From: an uncultured Pelagibacteraceae bacterium
GTDB lineage: Bacteria > Pseudomonadota > Alphaproteobacteria > Pelagibacterales > Pelagibacteraceae
Direction of reading: 5' to 3'
Assembly: GCA_902598015.1 (NCBI GenBank)
Contig: CACJZT010000001.1
Location: forward strand, 1 to 64,000
Length of the DNA: 64,000 nucleotides
This document shows, piece by piece, positions 8,049 through 16,935 of this stretch; position 1 is the first letter of the stretch, and each line of letters begins with the position of its first letter. The notes under the pieces are model-generated. The model did no database searches. It was not told the origin of the DNA and worked only from the letters and a program-made list of their open reading frames with translations. A program made the translations under genes and the position numbers.

Positions 8049-9212
8049 ATGGCTTCGTTGATACAAAGCAAAATTAGCACAAAACTAAACATGTCTAGGA
8101 GAATAAGAAGAACTCCTTACACCAAGAGAGTTGAAGAATGTGGTGTAACTGATTTTACTGTTGTAAATCATATGCTCTTACCAAAACGATTTCAGAAATC
8201 TGTTGAGGATGATTATTGGCATTTAAATGAGCATGTTCAGCTATGGGATGTTTCTTGTCAAAGACAAGTTCAGATATCAGGTCCAGACGCTAGTTTATTA
8301 GTACAAAAAATGACGCCAAGATCATTAAAAAATATGGAGACTGGAAAATGTTTTTATATTCCTATGATAGATGAAAATGCTGGAATGATAAATGATCCAG
8401 TGTTGTTAAAGTTAGATGATGATATGTTTTGGATTTCAATAGCAGATTCTGATGTATTGCTTTGGGCAAAAGGTATTGCAGTTGGTTTAAATCTAAATGT
8501 GAGCATAACAGAACCAGATGTATATCCTCTTGCAGTACAGGGTCCAAAGTCTGAAGATTTGATGGCATCAATATTTGGAGAAGATATTAGAAAATTAAAA
8601 TTTTTTAATTTTAGAATATTTGATTTTTTAGGAACTAAACAAGTTATTGCGAGATCGGGGTATAGCAAACAAGATGGATTTGAGATTTATTTTAAATGCT
8701 TTGAAGATTACTTTGACAAAAATGAAATGGGAGAAAAAATTTGGGATATAATATGGAAAGCGGGGAAAGAATTTAACATTGCTCCAGGATGCCCAAATTT
8801 AATTGACAGAATAGAAGCAGGATTAATGTCATATGGAAATGATTTTACAAAAGAAAATAATCCAATTGAATGTAACTTAGAAAAATATTGTAATGACAAA
8901 AGCGATCATGATTTCATTGGAAAAAATGCTTTAGATAATATTAAGAAACAAGGTGTAAAACAAAAATTAAAAGGGGTATTATTTGATGGTGTAGATTGTC
9001 CTCCATGTTCAATTCCTTTTCCACTTTATTCAAAAGATAAGAAATTAATTGGTAAAATTACTTCAGGGATTTATTCTCCAAAATTCAAAAAAAATATTGG
9101 TTTATCTATGATTTTAAATGAATTTTGTAAAATAGGATCAGAAGTTTTAGTTCACACTCCTGATAATAAATTAAGAAAAGGAATTGTGTCCTCTTTACCA
9201 TTTTCAAAATAA
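8049..9212 (+). CDS. dmdA: DmdA-like (DMSP demethylase family) GcvT-fold protein
   Basis: A 387-residue folate-dependent methyltransferase of the GcvT fold, close in layout to dimethylsulfoniopropionate demethylase. DmdA-style blocks are RRIRRTPYTKRVEECGV near the N-terminus, FTVVNHMLLP, DDYWHLNEHVQLWDVSCQRQ, the PLAVQGPKSEDLMASIFG segment and RIEAGLMSYGNDFTKENNP. DmdA moves a methyl from DMSP to tetrahydrofolate, giving methylmercaptopropionate. Related paralogues act on dimethylglycine or sarcosine, and some DmdA-like clades have no proven activity. No dmdB/C/D is seen beside it; neighbours are a transthyretin-like protein upstream and a thiolase 23 bp downstream. The broken gene at 2913 is a paralogue. 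The symbol is given for the family; DMSP as substrate is uncertain. Confidence 0.7.
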   Translation: MASLIQSKISTKLNMSRRIRRTPYTKRVEECGVTDFTVVNHMLLPKRFQKSVEDDYWHLNEHVQLWDVSCQRQVQISGPDASLLVQKMTPRSLKNMETGKCFYIPMIDENAGMINDPVLLKLDDDMFWISIADSDVLLWAKGIAVGLNLNVSITEPDVYPLAVQGPKSEDLMASIFGEDIRKLKFFNFRIFDFLGTKQVIARSGYSKQDGFEIYFKCFEDYFDKNEMGEKIWDIIWKAGKEFNIAPGCPNLIDRIEAGLMSYGNDFTKENNPIECNLEKYCNDKSDHDFIGKNALDNIKKQGVKQKLKGVLFDGVDCPPCSIPFPLYSKDKKLIGKITSGIYSPKFKKNIGLSMILNEFCKIGSEVLVHTPDNKLRKGIVSSLPFSK

Positions 9213-9235
9213 TAATTAGTAGGTATAAGTCTTAT

Positions 9236-10360
9236 ATGAAAAGAGCAGTTATAGCAGGATATTCAAGATCACCTTTTACAATGGCAAGAAAAGGTGAATT
9301 AATTGATGTTAAACCTGTAAATATGTTTGCCGAGGTTGTTAAAAATCTTGTATCTAAAACTAAAGTAAATCCTGCTGATATAGAAGATATTGTTGTTGGG
9401 TGTGCTTTCCAGGTTGGAGAGCAGAGTTTTAATATTGGGAAACTCACAACATTTTTATCTGGAATGGAAATACATACATCTGGAATGACAGTTGATAGAT
9501 GGTGTGGTTCATCTATGGAAGCTATTCATGTTGCAGCAGGTAAAATAGCAATGGGCGCAGGAAAAGTTTTCGTATGTGGGGGTGTTGAAAGTATGACTAG
9601 AGTTACAACTGGCTTTGAACCAATACCTTATCCTTACACAGATAAAGAAAATCCAAATGTTTATTTTTCAATGGGAATAACTGCTGAAAATGTTGCCAAG
9701 AGATATAAAATTTCAAGAACTGAACAACAAGAGTTTGCAATTCAAAGTCATCAAAAAGCTAATGAAGCTGAAGTAAATGGTAAATTTAAAAATGAAATAG
9801 TTGAAATTGCTGGTTGCACAAAAGATGGAAACATACGTCCAAAAAGTAATCAAGAAACTTTGGATGGTTTAAAACTTGCATTTGATCAAGAAGGAACTGT
9901 AACTGCAGCAACATCATCACCTCTTACTGACGGAGCAGCGGCCACATTGATATGTGAAGAAAATTATGCAAAAGAAAATGGATTAGAAATTTTGGGTAGA
10001 ATTGTTGCAACTGGAGTAAAAGGATGTGAGCCTGATGTAATGGGACTTGGACCTATAGGAGCAACTAAAAAAGCATTAGAGAGGGCAAATTTATCAATTA
10101 ATGATATCGATATTGTAGAAATTAATGAAGCATTTGCATCTCAATCAATAGCATGTTTAAAAGATCTTGGTATCGATCAAAAAAAAGCTAATTTAGATGG
10201 TGGGGCTTTAGCGCTTGGGCATCCTCTAGGGGCAACAGGAGCTAGAATTACTGGTAAAGCTGCAGATTTGCTTAGACGTGAAAATAAGAAATATGCTTTA
10301 TCTACTCAATGTATAGGTTTAGGAATGGGTATTACGACCATAATTGAGTCTGTTAATTGA
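9236..10360 (+). CDS. Thiolase (acetyl-CoA C-acyltransferase)
   Basis: A 374-residue thiolase that cleaves 3-oxoacyl-CoA with CoA, or condenses two acyl-CoAs. The nucleophile is Cys90 in MTVDRWCGSSMEA. The C-terminal signatures NEAFASQS, GGALALGHPLGATG (His) and the second catalytic Cys in STQCIGLGMG are all present. It starts 23 bp after the DmdA-like gene and ends exactly where the convergent permease gene ends, with no spacer. As the last gene of the plus-strand catabolic run it probably supplies the acetyl- or propionyl-CoA-releasing step. The chain length of its substrate cannot be inferred. Confidence 0.93.
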   Translation: MKRAVIAGYSRSPFTMARKGELIDVKPVNMFAEVVKNLVSKTKVNPADIEDIVVGCAFQVGEQSFNIGKLTTFLSGMEIHTSGMTVDRWCGSSMEAIHVAAGKIAMGAGKVFVCGGVESMTRVTTGFEPIPYPYTDKENPNVYFSMGITAENVAKRYKISRTEQQEFAIQSHQKANEAEVNGKFKNEIVEIAGCTKDGNIRPKSNQETLDGLKLAFDQEGTVTAATSSPLTDGAAATLICEENYAKENGLEILGRIVATGVKGCEPDVMGLGPIGATKKALERANLSINDIDIVEINEAFASQSIACLKDLGIDQKKANLDGGALALGHPLGATGARITGKAADLLRRENKKYALSTQCIGLGMGITTIIESVN

Positions 10361-11215
10361 TTATCTATTAATTCCTCTCAAACGTTCTGATCTTCTCCTC
10401 AATAACTCTGCACTAATAAGTATTAAAGTAGATAAAACAATCAAACACGTAGCAACAGCTAAAATTGTTGGACTTAATTGTTCCCTCAATCCTGTCCACA
10501 TTTGAACTGGGATAGTTGTATTTTCAAGTCCTGCTAAAAATAAAACTACTACGACTTCATCAAAGGAAGTTACAAAAGCAAATAAACCACCTGATATTAC
10601 ACCAGGCAAAATTAATGGAAGTGTTACTTTCATAAATGTATTTACTGGATTGCTGCCTAAACTGGCTGCTGCTCTCGTCACACTATGATCAAAACCTGAT
10701 AATGTTGCAGTAACTGTTATTACAACGAAAGGTGTTCCTAAAATTATATGAGCTAAAACTATTCCTGTATGAGTTGCTGCTAAACCTGCCTTTGCCATAA
10801 AAAAGAATATTGCAACACCAGATATAATAAGTGGAACTATCATAGGTGAAATCAAAGTTGCCATTATTATTCCTTTAAAAGGCATGTGTCTGCTACTCAA
10901 ACCTAATGCAGCAACTGTTCCTAAAATTACTGACCCTAAAGTTGCGAATATAGCAATAATAAAACTATTCTTTGCAGCAAGGCCCCATGGATTTTTTGTA
11001 CCGTAAACCATATCTTTATACCATCTTAAGGAAAAAGCATCTGGGTCTAAATTCTTCATTCCTTCTGAAAAAACAAGGAACTCTTCTGCATTAAATGATA
11101 ATGGAAATATTACAAACAAAGGTGCTATTAAAAAAATAAAAACAAAAGTACATATAGCAATGTAAAAGTAGTGCCAAATTCTATATCTAGTTTCTGTATA
11201 CTTTGGTAATGCCAT
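10361..11215 (-). CDS. potC: Spermidine/putrescine-type ABC permease, PotC-like
   Basis: An inner-membrane permease of the PotC type with six predicted segments. The coupling loop AAASLGSNPVNTFMKVTLPLILPG is the EAA motif of the transport domain. A longer reading from 11245 exists, but the ATG at 11215 (MALPKYTETRYRIWH) is preferred: it leaves 1 bp to the upstream permease stop, whereas the longer form would overlap by 29 bp. It pairs with the PotB-like permease and the ATPase at 13779. The compound moved may not be a polyamine, since the next operon genes upstream resemble ectoine catabolism. It ends back to back with the convergent thiolase. Confidence 0.9.
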   Translation of the reverse strand: MALPKYTETRYRIWHYFYIAICTFVFIFLIAPLFVIFPLSFNAEEFLVFSEGMKNLDPDAFSLRWYKDMVYGTKNPWGLAAKNSFIIAIFATLGSVILGTVAALGLSSRHMPFKGIIMATLISPMIVPLIISGVAIFFFMAKAGLAATHTGIVLAHIILGTPFVVITVTATLSGFDHSVTRAAASLGSNPVNTFMKVTLPLILPGVISGGLFAFVTSFDEVVVVLFLAGLENTTIPVQMWTGLREQLSPTILAVATCLIVLSTLILISAELLRRRSERLRGINR

Positions 11216-11216
11216 A

Positions 11217-12479
11217 CTAACCCAACTTAATATTATCAACTCCAACTAATTTATTATAAAGCCAATAAATAACTAAAACTCCCCCAAGCAACATAAGTCC
11301 CATCGCTGAAGCAAAACTCCAATCTAATGTAGTTTTCATATGATATGCAATCTGGTTGCTAATTAAGGTTCCTGATGCTCCACCAACTAATGCGGGTGTA
11401 ATATAATATCCAATTGCTAAAATAAAAACTAAAAGACAACCTGCACCAATACCTGGTATTGTTAATGGAAAATATACTTTCCAAAAAGCTACAAAAGGTG
11501 TCCCACCTAACGACTTACCCGCCCTCATTAAACTTGGCGAGATAGTTTTCATTACACTGTAGAGTGGTAAAACCATAAATGGTAATAAAATTTGTGTCAT
11601 TGCAACATAAGTTCCAACTTTATTGTACATCATCTCTGGCCTATTATCGTCTGATACAAGCCCTATAATTACAAAGAAATCATTAACTACTCCTTGCTGT
11701 TGAAGTAAAATCATCCAGCTAGCTGTTCTAACTAATAATGACGTCCAAAATGGAAGAAGAACGCAAATCATCAATAAATTACTGTACTTCATTGGGAGTG
11801 TTGCTAGTAAATGGGCTATTGGGTAACCCATTAAAAAACAGAATACCGTGACAAAGAAAGCAACCTCTACTGTTCTCAACCATAAAATTCTATGTATTCT
11901 TCTATCCTCACTGACTTGAGTAATTTTGTTATCTTCATTCAAATACATATCCATAGCCTTTAAATATTTAGCTGATGTATAAGGAGGTGCAGTTCTTTTA
12001 ATTGCTTGCCAATACTCTACATTTCTCCATCTCTTATGAACCTTCATTATTTGTTCTTTAATACTTTGTGTCTCGTCAATTTTATTTCTTTTTACCTGTC
12101 TGAATAATTTTTTTGTAATGGTGTTGAACCCATTTTTTTCTTTGTTAAGCCTTTGAGCTAATTTTCCATGTTCTTTTTTATCAACAAGAATTTTAAAATC
12201 AGATAAGAATGAAGCAAATACTTCTTCGGATGGAAGTTCTTTACCATCCCATGTTTCCATAGATTTAAATGTTTTTGGAAGCATGTTTGTAATCATTTTA
12301 TCATCAATACTTCTTGTAAACATTTCTCCGATAGGAAAAATATAAGTAATAATCAAAAAAAGTAGTAGTGGAGCAACAAGTAAAAATGCTTTAATTTTAT
12401 TTTTCCTTTCAGCTTTTTTTAAACTTATTTCTAAAGGAATTCCATCAGTTGTAAGTATTTGTTTTGTTTCGTTGCTCAT
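11217..12479 (-). CDS. potB: Spermidine/putrescine-type ABC permease, PotB-like
   Basis: A 420-residue permease of the PotB type. After an N-terminal membrane segment (FLLVAPLLLFLIITYIFPI) comes a long hydrophilic insert of about 150 residues rich in Lys and Glu, then five more membrane segments. The coupling loop is GKSLGGTPFVAFWKVYFPLT. The large periplasmic insert makes it longer than the usual 280-300 residues; such long forms are common among alphaproteobacterial PotB relatives. It lies downstream of the binding protein, separated by a hairpin, and 1 bp before PotC. It should form a heterodimer with PotC. Confidence 0.9.
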   Translation of the reverse strand: MSNETKQILTTDGIPLEISLKKAERKNKIKAFLLVAPLLLFLIITYIFPIGEMFTRSIDDKMITNMLPKTFKSMETWDGKELPSEEVFASFLSDFKILVDKKEHGKLAQRLNKEKNGFNTITKKLFRQVKRNKIDETQSIKEQIMKVHKRWRNVEYWQAIKRTAPPYTSAKYLKAMDMYLNEDNKITQVSEDRRIHRILWLRTVEVAFFVTVFCFLMGYPIAHLLATLPMKYSNLLMICVLLPFWTSLLVRTASWMILLQQQGVVNDFFVIIGLVSDDNRPEMMYNKVGTYVAMTQILLPFMVLPLYSVMKTISPSLMRAGKSLGGTPFVAFWKVYFPLTIPGIGAGCLLVFILAIGYYITPALVGGASGTLISNQIAYHMKTTLDWSFASAMGLMLLGGVLVIYWLYNKLVGVDNIKLG

Positions 12480-12488
12480 AAATAAAAA

Positions 12489-12510
12489 GGGCGACTTAAA
12501 AAAGTCGCCC
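12489..12510 (-). terminator. Hairpin between PotD-like and PotB-like genes
   Basis: The perfect 8-bp arms GGGCGACT and AGTCGCCC enclose a six-base A-rich loop, with A/T-rich flanks on both sides. On the minus strand it follows the binding-protein stop by about 37 bp and precedes the permease start by 9 bp. The position repeats the binding-protein/hairpin/permease order seen at 1246-1273 and 53642-53665. Confidence 0.8.
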
Positions 12511-12547
12511 TATATATATTATATTATACTAGTCTTTTATACTATTT

Positions 12548-13663
12548 TTATAGACCAGCTTTCATAGCTTCCCACTTCTCACCAAGTTCCGTGCCGTTAT
12601 CAGCCCAGAAAAATGGATCAACTAAAAAGTATTTTTTAGTGTTTGAAGGAGCAGTTGGCATTTCTGGCATCATTTCAGTTTTACCATCTTTATACCAAGG
12701 CTCATTTGCTTTGATAATTTCTAAAGATGATAATCTGTATGGAGCGTATGCAATATATTTAGCACTTCCAGCTAACATTTCAGTGTTAGTCATCATTGCT
12801 AAAGCTTTTTTAGCATTAGCTTCATCTGGTCCACCTTTAACAAGTGCGAAATATTCATAGTCAAGACCTTGTCCATCCCATACTTGTACAAGTGGTGCAC
12901 CTTCACCAACTATTGCGTTAAAAAATCTTCCATTCCAGCCAGTTGCCATTACAACTTCACCACTCATTAAAAGTTCTGGTGGTTGAGCACCTGCAGACCA
13001 GAATACACATCCACCATTAGGATCTGTGCAAAGCTCTTTAATCTTGTTCATTGCTCTATTAACACCAGCTTCAGTTTCTAGTAATTTGTAGATCTCAGAT
13101 CCACCTTTACCCATGTAAACTCCGTCACCAGCTAAAGCGATTTCTAGATTTGTAAGAGCAGATTTATAAATAGCTCTTTTTCCTGGAAATTTTTTAGTGT
13201 TAAAGAAATCTTTTATAGTTTTTGGTGTGCCGTCAACATTGTTACTGTTATAAGCATAATTCCAAGAATATAAAATATTTCCTACTGCACATTTACTTGG
13301 CATTGGAGCAAAGAAATCTTCACTTGCAGGAGTTCCATCTGGAGCTGCAGGGAAGTCTTTGTCAAAATCGAATTCAACGAAAATTCCTTCGTCACATCCG
13401 TTGATAGTATCAAATGCGAATACATCGATAATATCCCAAGTAATTGCACCTGCTTCTTTTTGAGCTTTAATCTCAGATAATCCACCTGAATAGTCTACCC
13501 AGTTGATATCAACACCAAGAGCTTTTGCAGTTGGATCACCATACCCTAACTTTTGAGACTCTGTATAAGCTCCACCCCAAGATGCTACTGTAACCGCAAA
13601 TGCAGATGAAGTTATTGAAAGAGCAAAAGAAAGAGCAAGTAATAATTTACTTAATTTTTTCAT
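12548..13663 (-). CDS. potD: PotD-like extracellular solute-binding protein
   Basis: A 371-residue periplasmic binding protein of the spermidine/putrescine group. The signal peptide covers residues 1-23 and ends in SSAFA. The mature start VTVASWGGAYTESQ is the family hallmark, and further blocks are ITWDIIDVFAFD and GEVVMATGWNGRF. A strong Shine-Dalgarno GGAGG lies just upstream of the ATG, and a promoter can be drawn at 13710-13738. The ATPase gene at 13779 lies upstream on the same strand. The ligand could be a polyamine, but the neighbouring M24 and EutA-like genes raise the possibility of another nitrogenous osmolyte. Confidence 0.92.
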   Translation of the reverse strand: MKKLSKLLLALSFALSITSSAFAVTVASWGGAYTESQKLGYGDPTAKALGVDINWVDYSGGLSEIKAQKEAGAITWDIIDVFAFDTINGCDEGIFVEFDFDKDFPAAPDGTPASEDFFAPMPSKCAVGNILYSWNYAYNSNNVDGTPKTIKDFFNTKKFPGKRAIYKSALTNLEIALAGDGVYMGKGGSEIYKLLETEAGVNRAMNKIKELCTDPNGGCVFWSAGAQPPELLMSGEVVMATGWNGRFFNAIVGEGAPLVQVWDGQGLDYEYFALVKGGPDEANAKKALAMMTNTEMLAGSAKYIAYAPYRLSSLEIIKANEPWYKDGKTEMMPEMPTAPSNTKKYFLVDPFFWADNGTELGEKWEAMKAGL

Positions 13664-13709
13664 TTATCCTCCGTTTAAACGTTTAATATAAATTAATTTA
13701 TATAAGCGA

Positions 13710-13738
13710 AGTACAACAAAAACGATATTCAGAGTCAA
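13710..13738 (-). promoter_or_regulatory. Candidate sigma-70-type promoter for the PotD-like gene
   Basis: On the minus strand TTGACT (13738-13733) is followed after 17 bp by TGTACT (13715-13710), matching the -35 and -10 consensus at 5 and 4 of 6 positions. The distance to the ATG is about 46 bp. It supports separate, strong transcription of the binding-protein gene. The call rests on pattern only. Confidence 0.4.
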
Positions 13739-13778
13739 CAGGCCATTTTGTGATAAAAATACTTGGCTATTTGAGAAA

Positions 13779-14864
13779 TTATTTAGGATCTAAAGCCCTA
13801 GCGTCCTGACTGTTCCATCCTACTTTAATCTCATTGCCTAATTTTAAATCTAGCTCGTTTGAGCTATTTGGAACTTTTAAAATAAATTCTTTATTACCTA
13901 AAAGATCTAATCTTAATCTAGTGTGATCACCATGGTAGATAACTTCTTCGATTTTTCCAGTTTGATTATTATCCATTTTATCTTTTGGATTTATTAATGC
14001 TCTCTCAGGTCTTATTGATACCGTAGTTTTGTCGCCTTTTGATTTTACTGAAATTGGATTAGCTAAAATTTCACCATTTTGTAGTTTAACTTTGCAAATG
14101 TCTTTTGAAATATCCGTTACTTCTCCACCAAAAGTATTATTTTCGCCAATAAACTCCGCCACAAATGAATTAACTGGCTCTTCATATAATTTATCAGGAC
14201 TTGATAATTGTTGAACTTTACCATCATTAAACACTGCGATCCTATTTGACATTGTTAATGCTTCTCCTTGATCGTGTGTAACATAAACAACTGTCACTCC
14301 AATATTTTCGTGAATATGTTTAATTTCATATTGCATACTTTCTCTTAAGTTTTTATCCAAAGCTCCAAGTGGCTCATCCATTAGAACTACTGCTGGATCA
14401 AAAACGAGAGCTCTTGCAACCGCTACCCTTTGTTGTTGTCCTCCCGACAATTGTGCAGGCATCCTACTTTCAAATCCTGATAGAGAAACCATTGACAAAG
14501 CTTTATCTACTTTTTTATCAATCTCATCTTTTTGAACTTTTCTTACTCTCAATGGAAAAGCTAAATTTTCATAAACTGTCATATGAGGAAATAATGCATA
14601 ATTTTGAAAAACCATTCCAATACCTCTTTTGTGTGGTGGAATATTTGAAATAGGATTAGAGTCTAAATAAATTTCACCATTGGTTGGTGTTTCAAATCCA
14701 GCTAACATCATTAAACAAGTTGTTTTTCCTGAACCAGATGGGCCAAGCATAGTAATGAACTCACCCTCAGAAATATTAAGATTTAAATCTTTTACTACTA
14801 AGACTTTACCGTCGTAACTTTTATCAACTTTATCGAACTTAACGAATTCTATATTTTTAGACAT
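13779..14864 (-). CDS. potA: Spermidine/putrescine-type ABC ATPase, PotA-like
   Basis: A 361-residue importer ATPase. Walker A is GPSGSGKTT (residues 42-50), the signature is LSGGQQQRVAVARAL, and Walker B is VVLMDEPLGALD. The H-loop follows in YVTHDQGEALTMS. The C-terminal part after about residue 240 is a TOBE-like regulatory domain with SIRPERALINPK. It would form a cytoplasmic homodimer driving the PotB/PotC channel. It is the upstream gene of the transporter, 115 bp before PotD, and follows the M24 gene by 38 bp, so it could share its transcript. Confidence 0.93.
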   Translation of the reverse strand: MSKNIEFVKFDKVDKSYDGKVLVVKDLNLNISEGEFITMLGPSGSGKTTCLMMLAGFETPTNGEIYLDSNPISNIPPHKRGIGMVFQNYALFPHMTVYENLAFPLRVRKVQKDEIDKKVDKALSMVSLSGFESRMPAQLSGGQQQRVAVARALVFDPAVVLMDEPLGALDKNLRESMQYEIKHIHENIGVTVVYVTHDQGEALTMSNRIAVFNDGKVQQLSSPDKLYEEPVNSFVAEFIGENNTFGGEVTDISKDICKVKLQNGEILANPISVKSKGDKTTVSIRPERALINPKDKMDNNQTGKIEEVIYHGDHTRLRLDLLGNKEFILKVPNSSNELDLKLGNEIKVGWNSQDARALDPK

Positions 14865-14902
14865 TTAGTGTTTAAAACATTTAAGAAGTTAATTATCAAT
14901 AG

Positions 14903-16075
14903 CTAATAGTTCTTTATATGAAGCTCTTTTGGAAAATTACAGAATAATTCACAACCTTTGTCGGTAACTCGGATTGCTTCTGATGCTTCTACTCCCCAAT
15001 CACCAAACTGCATTACTGCAATCATATGAAAACAAACATTTGGTTCAAGTATTGTCATATCGCCTTTATAAATATTTAAAGTATGCTCTCCCCAATCTGG
15101 TGGATATCCGATACCTATTGAGTAACCTGTTCTTGATTTCTTCTCGATACCATATTTATCTAAAATTTTCCAAAAAGCTTGGGCAACATCATTTGCTGTA
15201 TTTCCAGGTTTGGTAGCATTAATTCCAGCTTGTAAAGCTTCTATAGTTTTATTCATTGTATCAATTTTTAATTGATCAGGTTTACCTAATAAAATTGTTC
15301 GAGCCATAGGTGCGTGATATCTTTTATAAACACCTGAAAGTTCAATTATAGTTGCTTCACCTTCAACAAATTTATCTTGGGTTGCTGTTAAATGTGATGC
15401 AGATGTACCTTTGCCAGTTGGAAGAAGCGTTGCGATACTAGAATATTCACCTCCAAATTCTTCTGTACCATAAAATAAAGACTTTTGAATTTCTCCAACA
15501 GCATCGCATTGTCTTGTACCAGGTTTAATTACTTCCATTGCAGTTTGCATTCCTTTTTGAGAAATTAAAGCAGCAGACTTCATATAATTTATCTCTGCAT
15601 TAGATTTAATTAATCTAGCCCAATTAACTAGTCGATTAGAGTCAATAATGTTTGCATTTGGTAACCCCTGTTTAATCTTTTCATAACAAAAAGCTGTAAA
15701 ATAGTGAGCATCCATTTCAACTCCAATAGACAGTTTATCCCATTTTTTTTCTTTAATTACTTTGGTCAAGTAATCATAGGGATGTTTTGGCCAAGTATGA
15801 ATATAGCTCTCATCATAAACAATAATATTCTCTTTATTTAAATAGGTTTTTATGTATGCCCCACCTGCATCCTGATCTCTAACAAAGCAAATAGGTTCTT
15901 TTGAATCAATGTGTACTAATACACATTGCGCATAATAAAAAGACCAAGCATCGTAGCCTGTAAGATAATTCATATTATTTGTGTCGTGAGAAATAATTAA
16001 ATCAATTTTTTTCTCTCTCATCAGAGATTGAACTTTTAATAGTCTTTGTTTGTATTCTTCATTTGAAAAGGACAT
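14903..16075 (-). CDS. M24-family hydrolase resembling ectoine hydrolase (DoeA/EutD)
   Basis: A 390-residue creatinase/aminopeptidase-P fold protein. The N-terminal block NNMNYLTGYDAWSFYYAQC (33-51) and FVRDQDAGGAYIKTYL are as in ectoine hydrolase. Metal-dependent M24 peptidases carry two aspartates in a DxG...DxTRT pattern. Here that region reads IIELSGVYKRYHAPMART (243-260), with neither aspartate, so it is predicted to be metal-free like creatinase and ectoine hydrolase. The conserved GYSIGIGYPPDWGE (317-330) and Glu363/Glu366 remain. It is 3 bp from the EutA-like gene, which in many genomes accompanies EutD. Ectoine or hydroxyectoine ring opening is the best guess; another cyclic amidine or creatine-like compound is possible. 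Confidence 0.72.
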   Translation of the reverse strand: MSFSNEEYKQRLLKVQSLMREKKIDLIISHDTNNMNYLTGYDAWSFYYAQCVLVHIDSKEPICFVRDQDAGGAYIKTYLNKENIIVYDESYIHTWPKHPYDYLTKVIKEKKWDKLSIGVEMDAHYFTAFCYEKIKQGLPNANIIDSNRLVNWARLIKSNAEINYMKSAALISQKGMQTAMEVIKPGTRQCDAVGEIQKSLFYGTEEFGGEYSSIATLLPTGKGTSASHLTATQDKFVEGEATIIELSGVYKRYHAPMARTILLGKPDQLKIDTMNKTIEALQAGINATKPGNTANDVAQAFWKILDKYGIEKKSRTGYSIGIGYPPDWGEHTLNIYKGDMTILEPNVCFHMIAVMQFGDWGVEASEAIRVTDKGCELFCNFPKELHIKNY

Positions 16076-16078
16076 AAA

Positions 16079-16819
16079 TTAATCAAACAGTCTTCCAAAT
16101 CCTTTTACAGATTTATTTTCACCTATGTTTTCTAAAGACTCCCAGATTAAAGCTTGATTGCTTGAAAGAACTGGTATTCCAAGTTTATCTTCTAATTTTT
16201 GTATTAGGGCAAGAACTGGTAAAGCGGTGCAAGATACAAATAAAGCTTCTGCCTCACTTACATCTAAATTTATTAGCACATCAAACAGATAATTTTGATC
16301 TACTTTACCAATCTCCATGTCGGAATGAATATCAAAGTATGAATTTGAGGTGATTTCAAAACCAGATGATTTAAAATAATCAACAACATCATCATTAACT
16401 TTTTTACTATAAGGTGTGAATATAGAAAGTTTTTTAATATTTAATTTTTTCAATGCTTTCAAAGCTGCTGTACTTGGTGTTGAAAGTTTTGCCTCAGGTT
16501 TTGCTGCTTGTATTTTATTTTTAATATTATCGTATCCTGCTGCTATAGTTCCTGATGTACAAGCATAAACAACACAGTCTAATTTTTGTTCTGGCAAGAT
16601 ATCTTTTGTTACTTGAGTAATATTCTCTGACATTTTGATCAAATTCTCTTTGGTTAAGGGGTTGTAACATTCTATTCTATTTACAAAAAAATCTATTTTT
16701 TTATCTTTAATTACACTTATAAAATCTTTTTCAATCACTAGATCGGTTGCTAAAGCGATGAGCCCAATACGTGGATTTTGGTTATTTTCAAACTTTGGTT
16801 CTATTTTTTGTGATTTCAT
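16079..16819 (-). CDS. EutA-like protein (Asp/Glu racemase / maleate isomerase superfamily)
   Basis: A 246-residue protein of the superfamily that includes maleate isomerase, arylmalonate decarboxylase and EutA of ectoine utilisation. Two cysteines sit in the expected positions: Cys87 in VVYACTSGT and Cys197 in LFVSCTALP. The C-terminus has LSSNQALIWESLENIG, which is typical. It is the first gene of the minus-strand run and is followed 3 bp later by the ectoine-hydrolase-like gene. That pairing is known from ectoine-degradation clusters, where EutA is thought to isomerise an intermediate. EutB, EutC and EutE/DoeB are not seen here. Confidence 0.75.
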   Translation of the reverse strand: MKSQKIEPKFENNQNPRIGLIALATDLVIEKDFISVIKDKKIDFFVNRIECYNPLTKENLIKMSENITQVTKDILPEQKLDCVVYACTSGTIAAGYDNIKNKIQAAKPEAKLSTPSTAALKALKKLNIKKLSIFTPYSKKVNDDVVDYFKSSGFEITSNSYFDIHSDMEIGKVDQNYLFDVLINLDVSEAEALFVSCTALPVLALIQKLEDKLGIPVLSSNQALIWESLENIGENKSVKGFGRLFD

Positions 16820-16880
16820 AAATATAATATACCACCACTTATTGATTAATCATTAAAATTTAAAAACTGCATCTAATTTC

Positions 16881-16910
16881 TTGAATGGTAAGAGTAAATA
16901 AACGTATAAT
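16881..16910 (+). promoter_or_regulatory. Candidate promoter for the aldehyde dehydrogenase operon
   Basis: TTGAAT at 16881-16886 and a perfect TATAAT at 16905-16910 are spaced by 18 bp. Transcription would begin near 16917, leaving a leader of about 19 nt before the ATG at 16936. This placement argues against the longer reading frame that opens at 16885, because that start would lie inside the promoter. Confidence 0.55.
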
Positions 16911-16935
16911 AAGAAAAATTAATTTTGAAATAAAA

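Noticed and set aside
8354-8668. Antisense frame of 104 codons inside the DmdA-like gene
   Set aside because: It lies wholly within a well-supported gene on the other strand and shows no family features.
13686-13703. 18-bp AT-only palindrome upstream of the PotD-like gene
   Set aside because: About one such palindrome is expected by chance in a window of this composition, and it has no other support.
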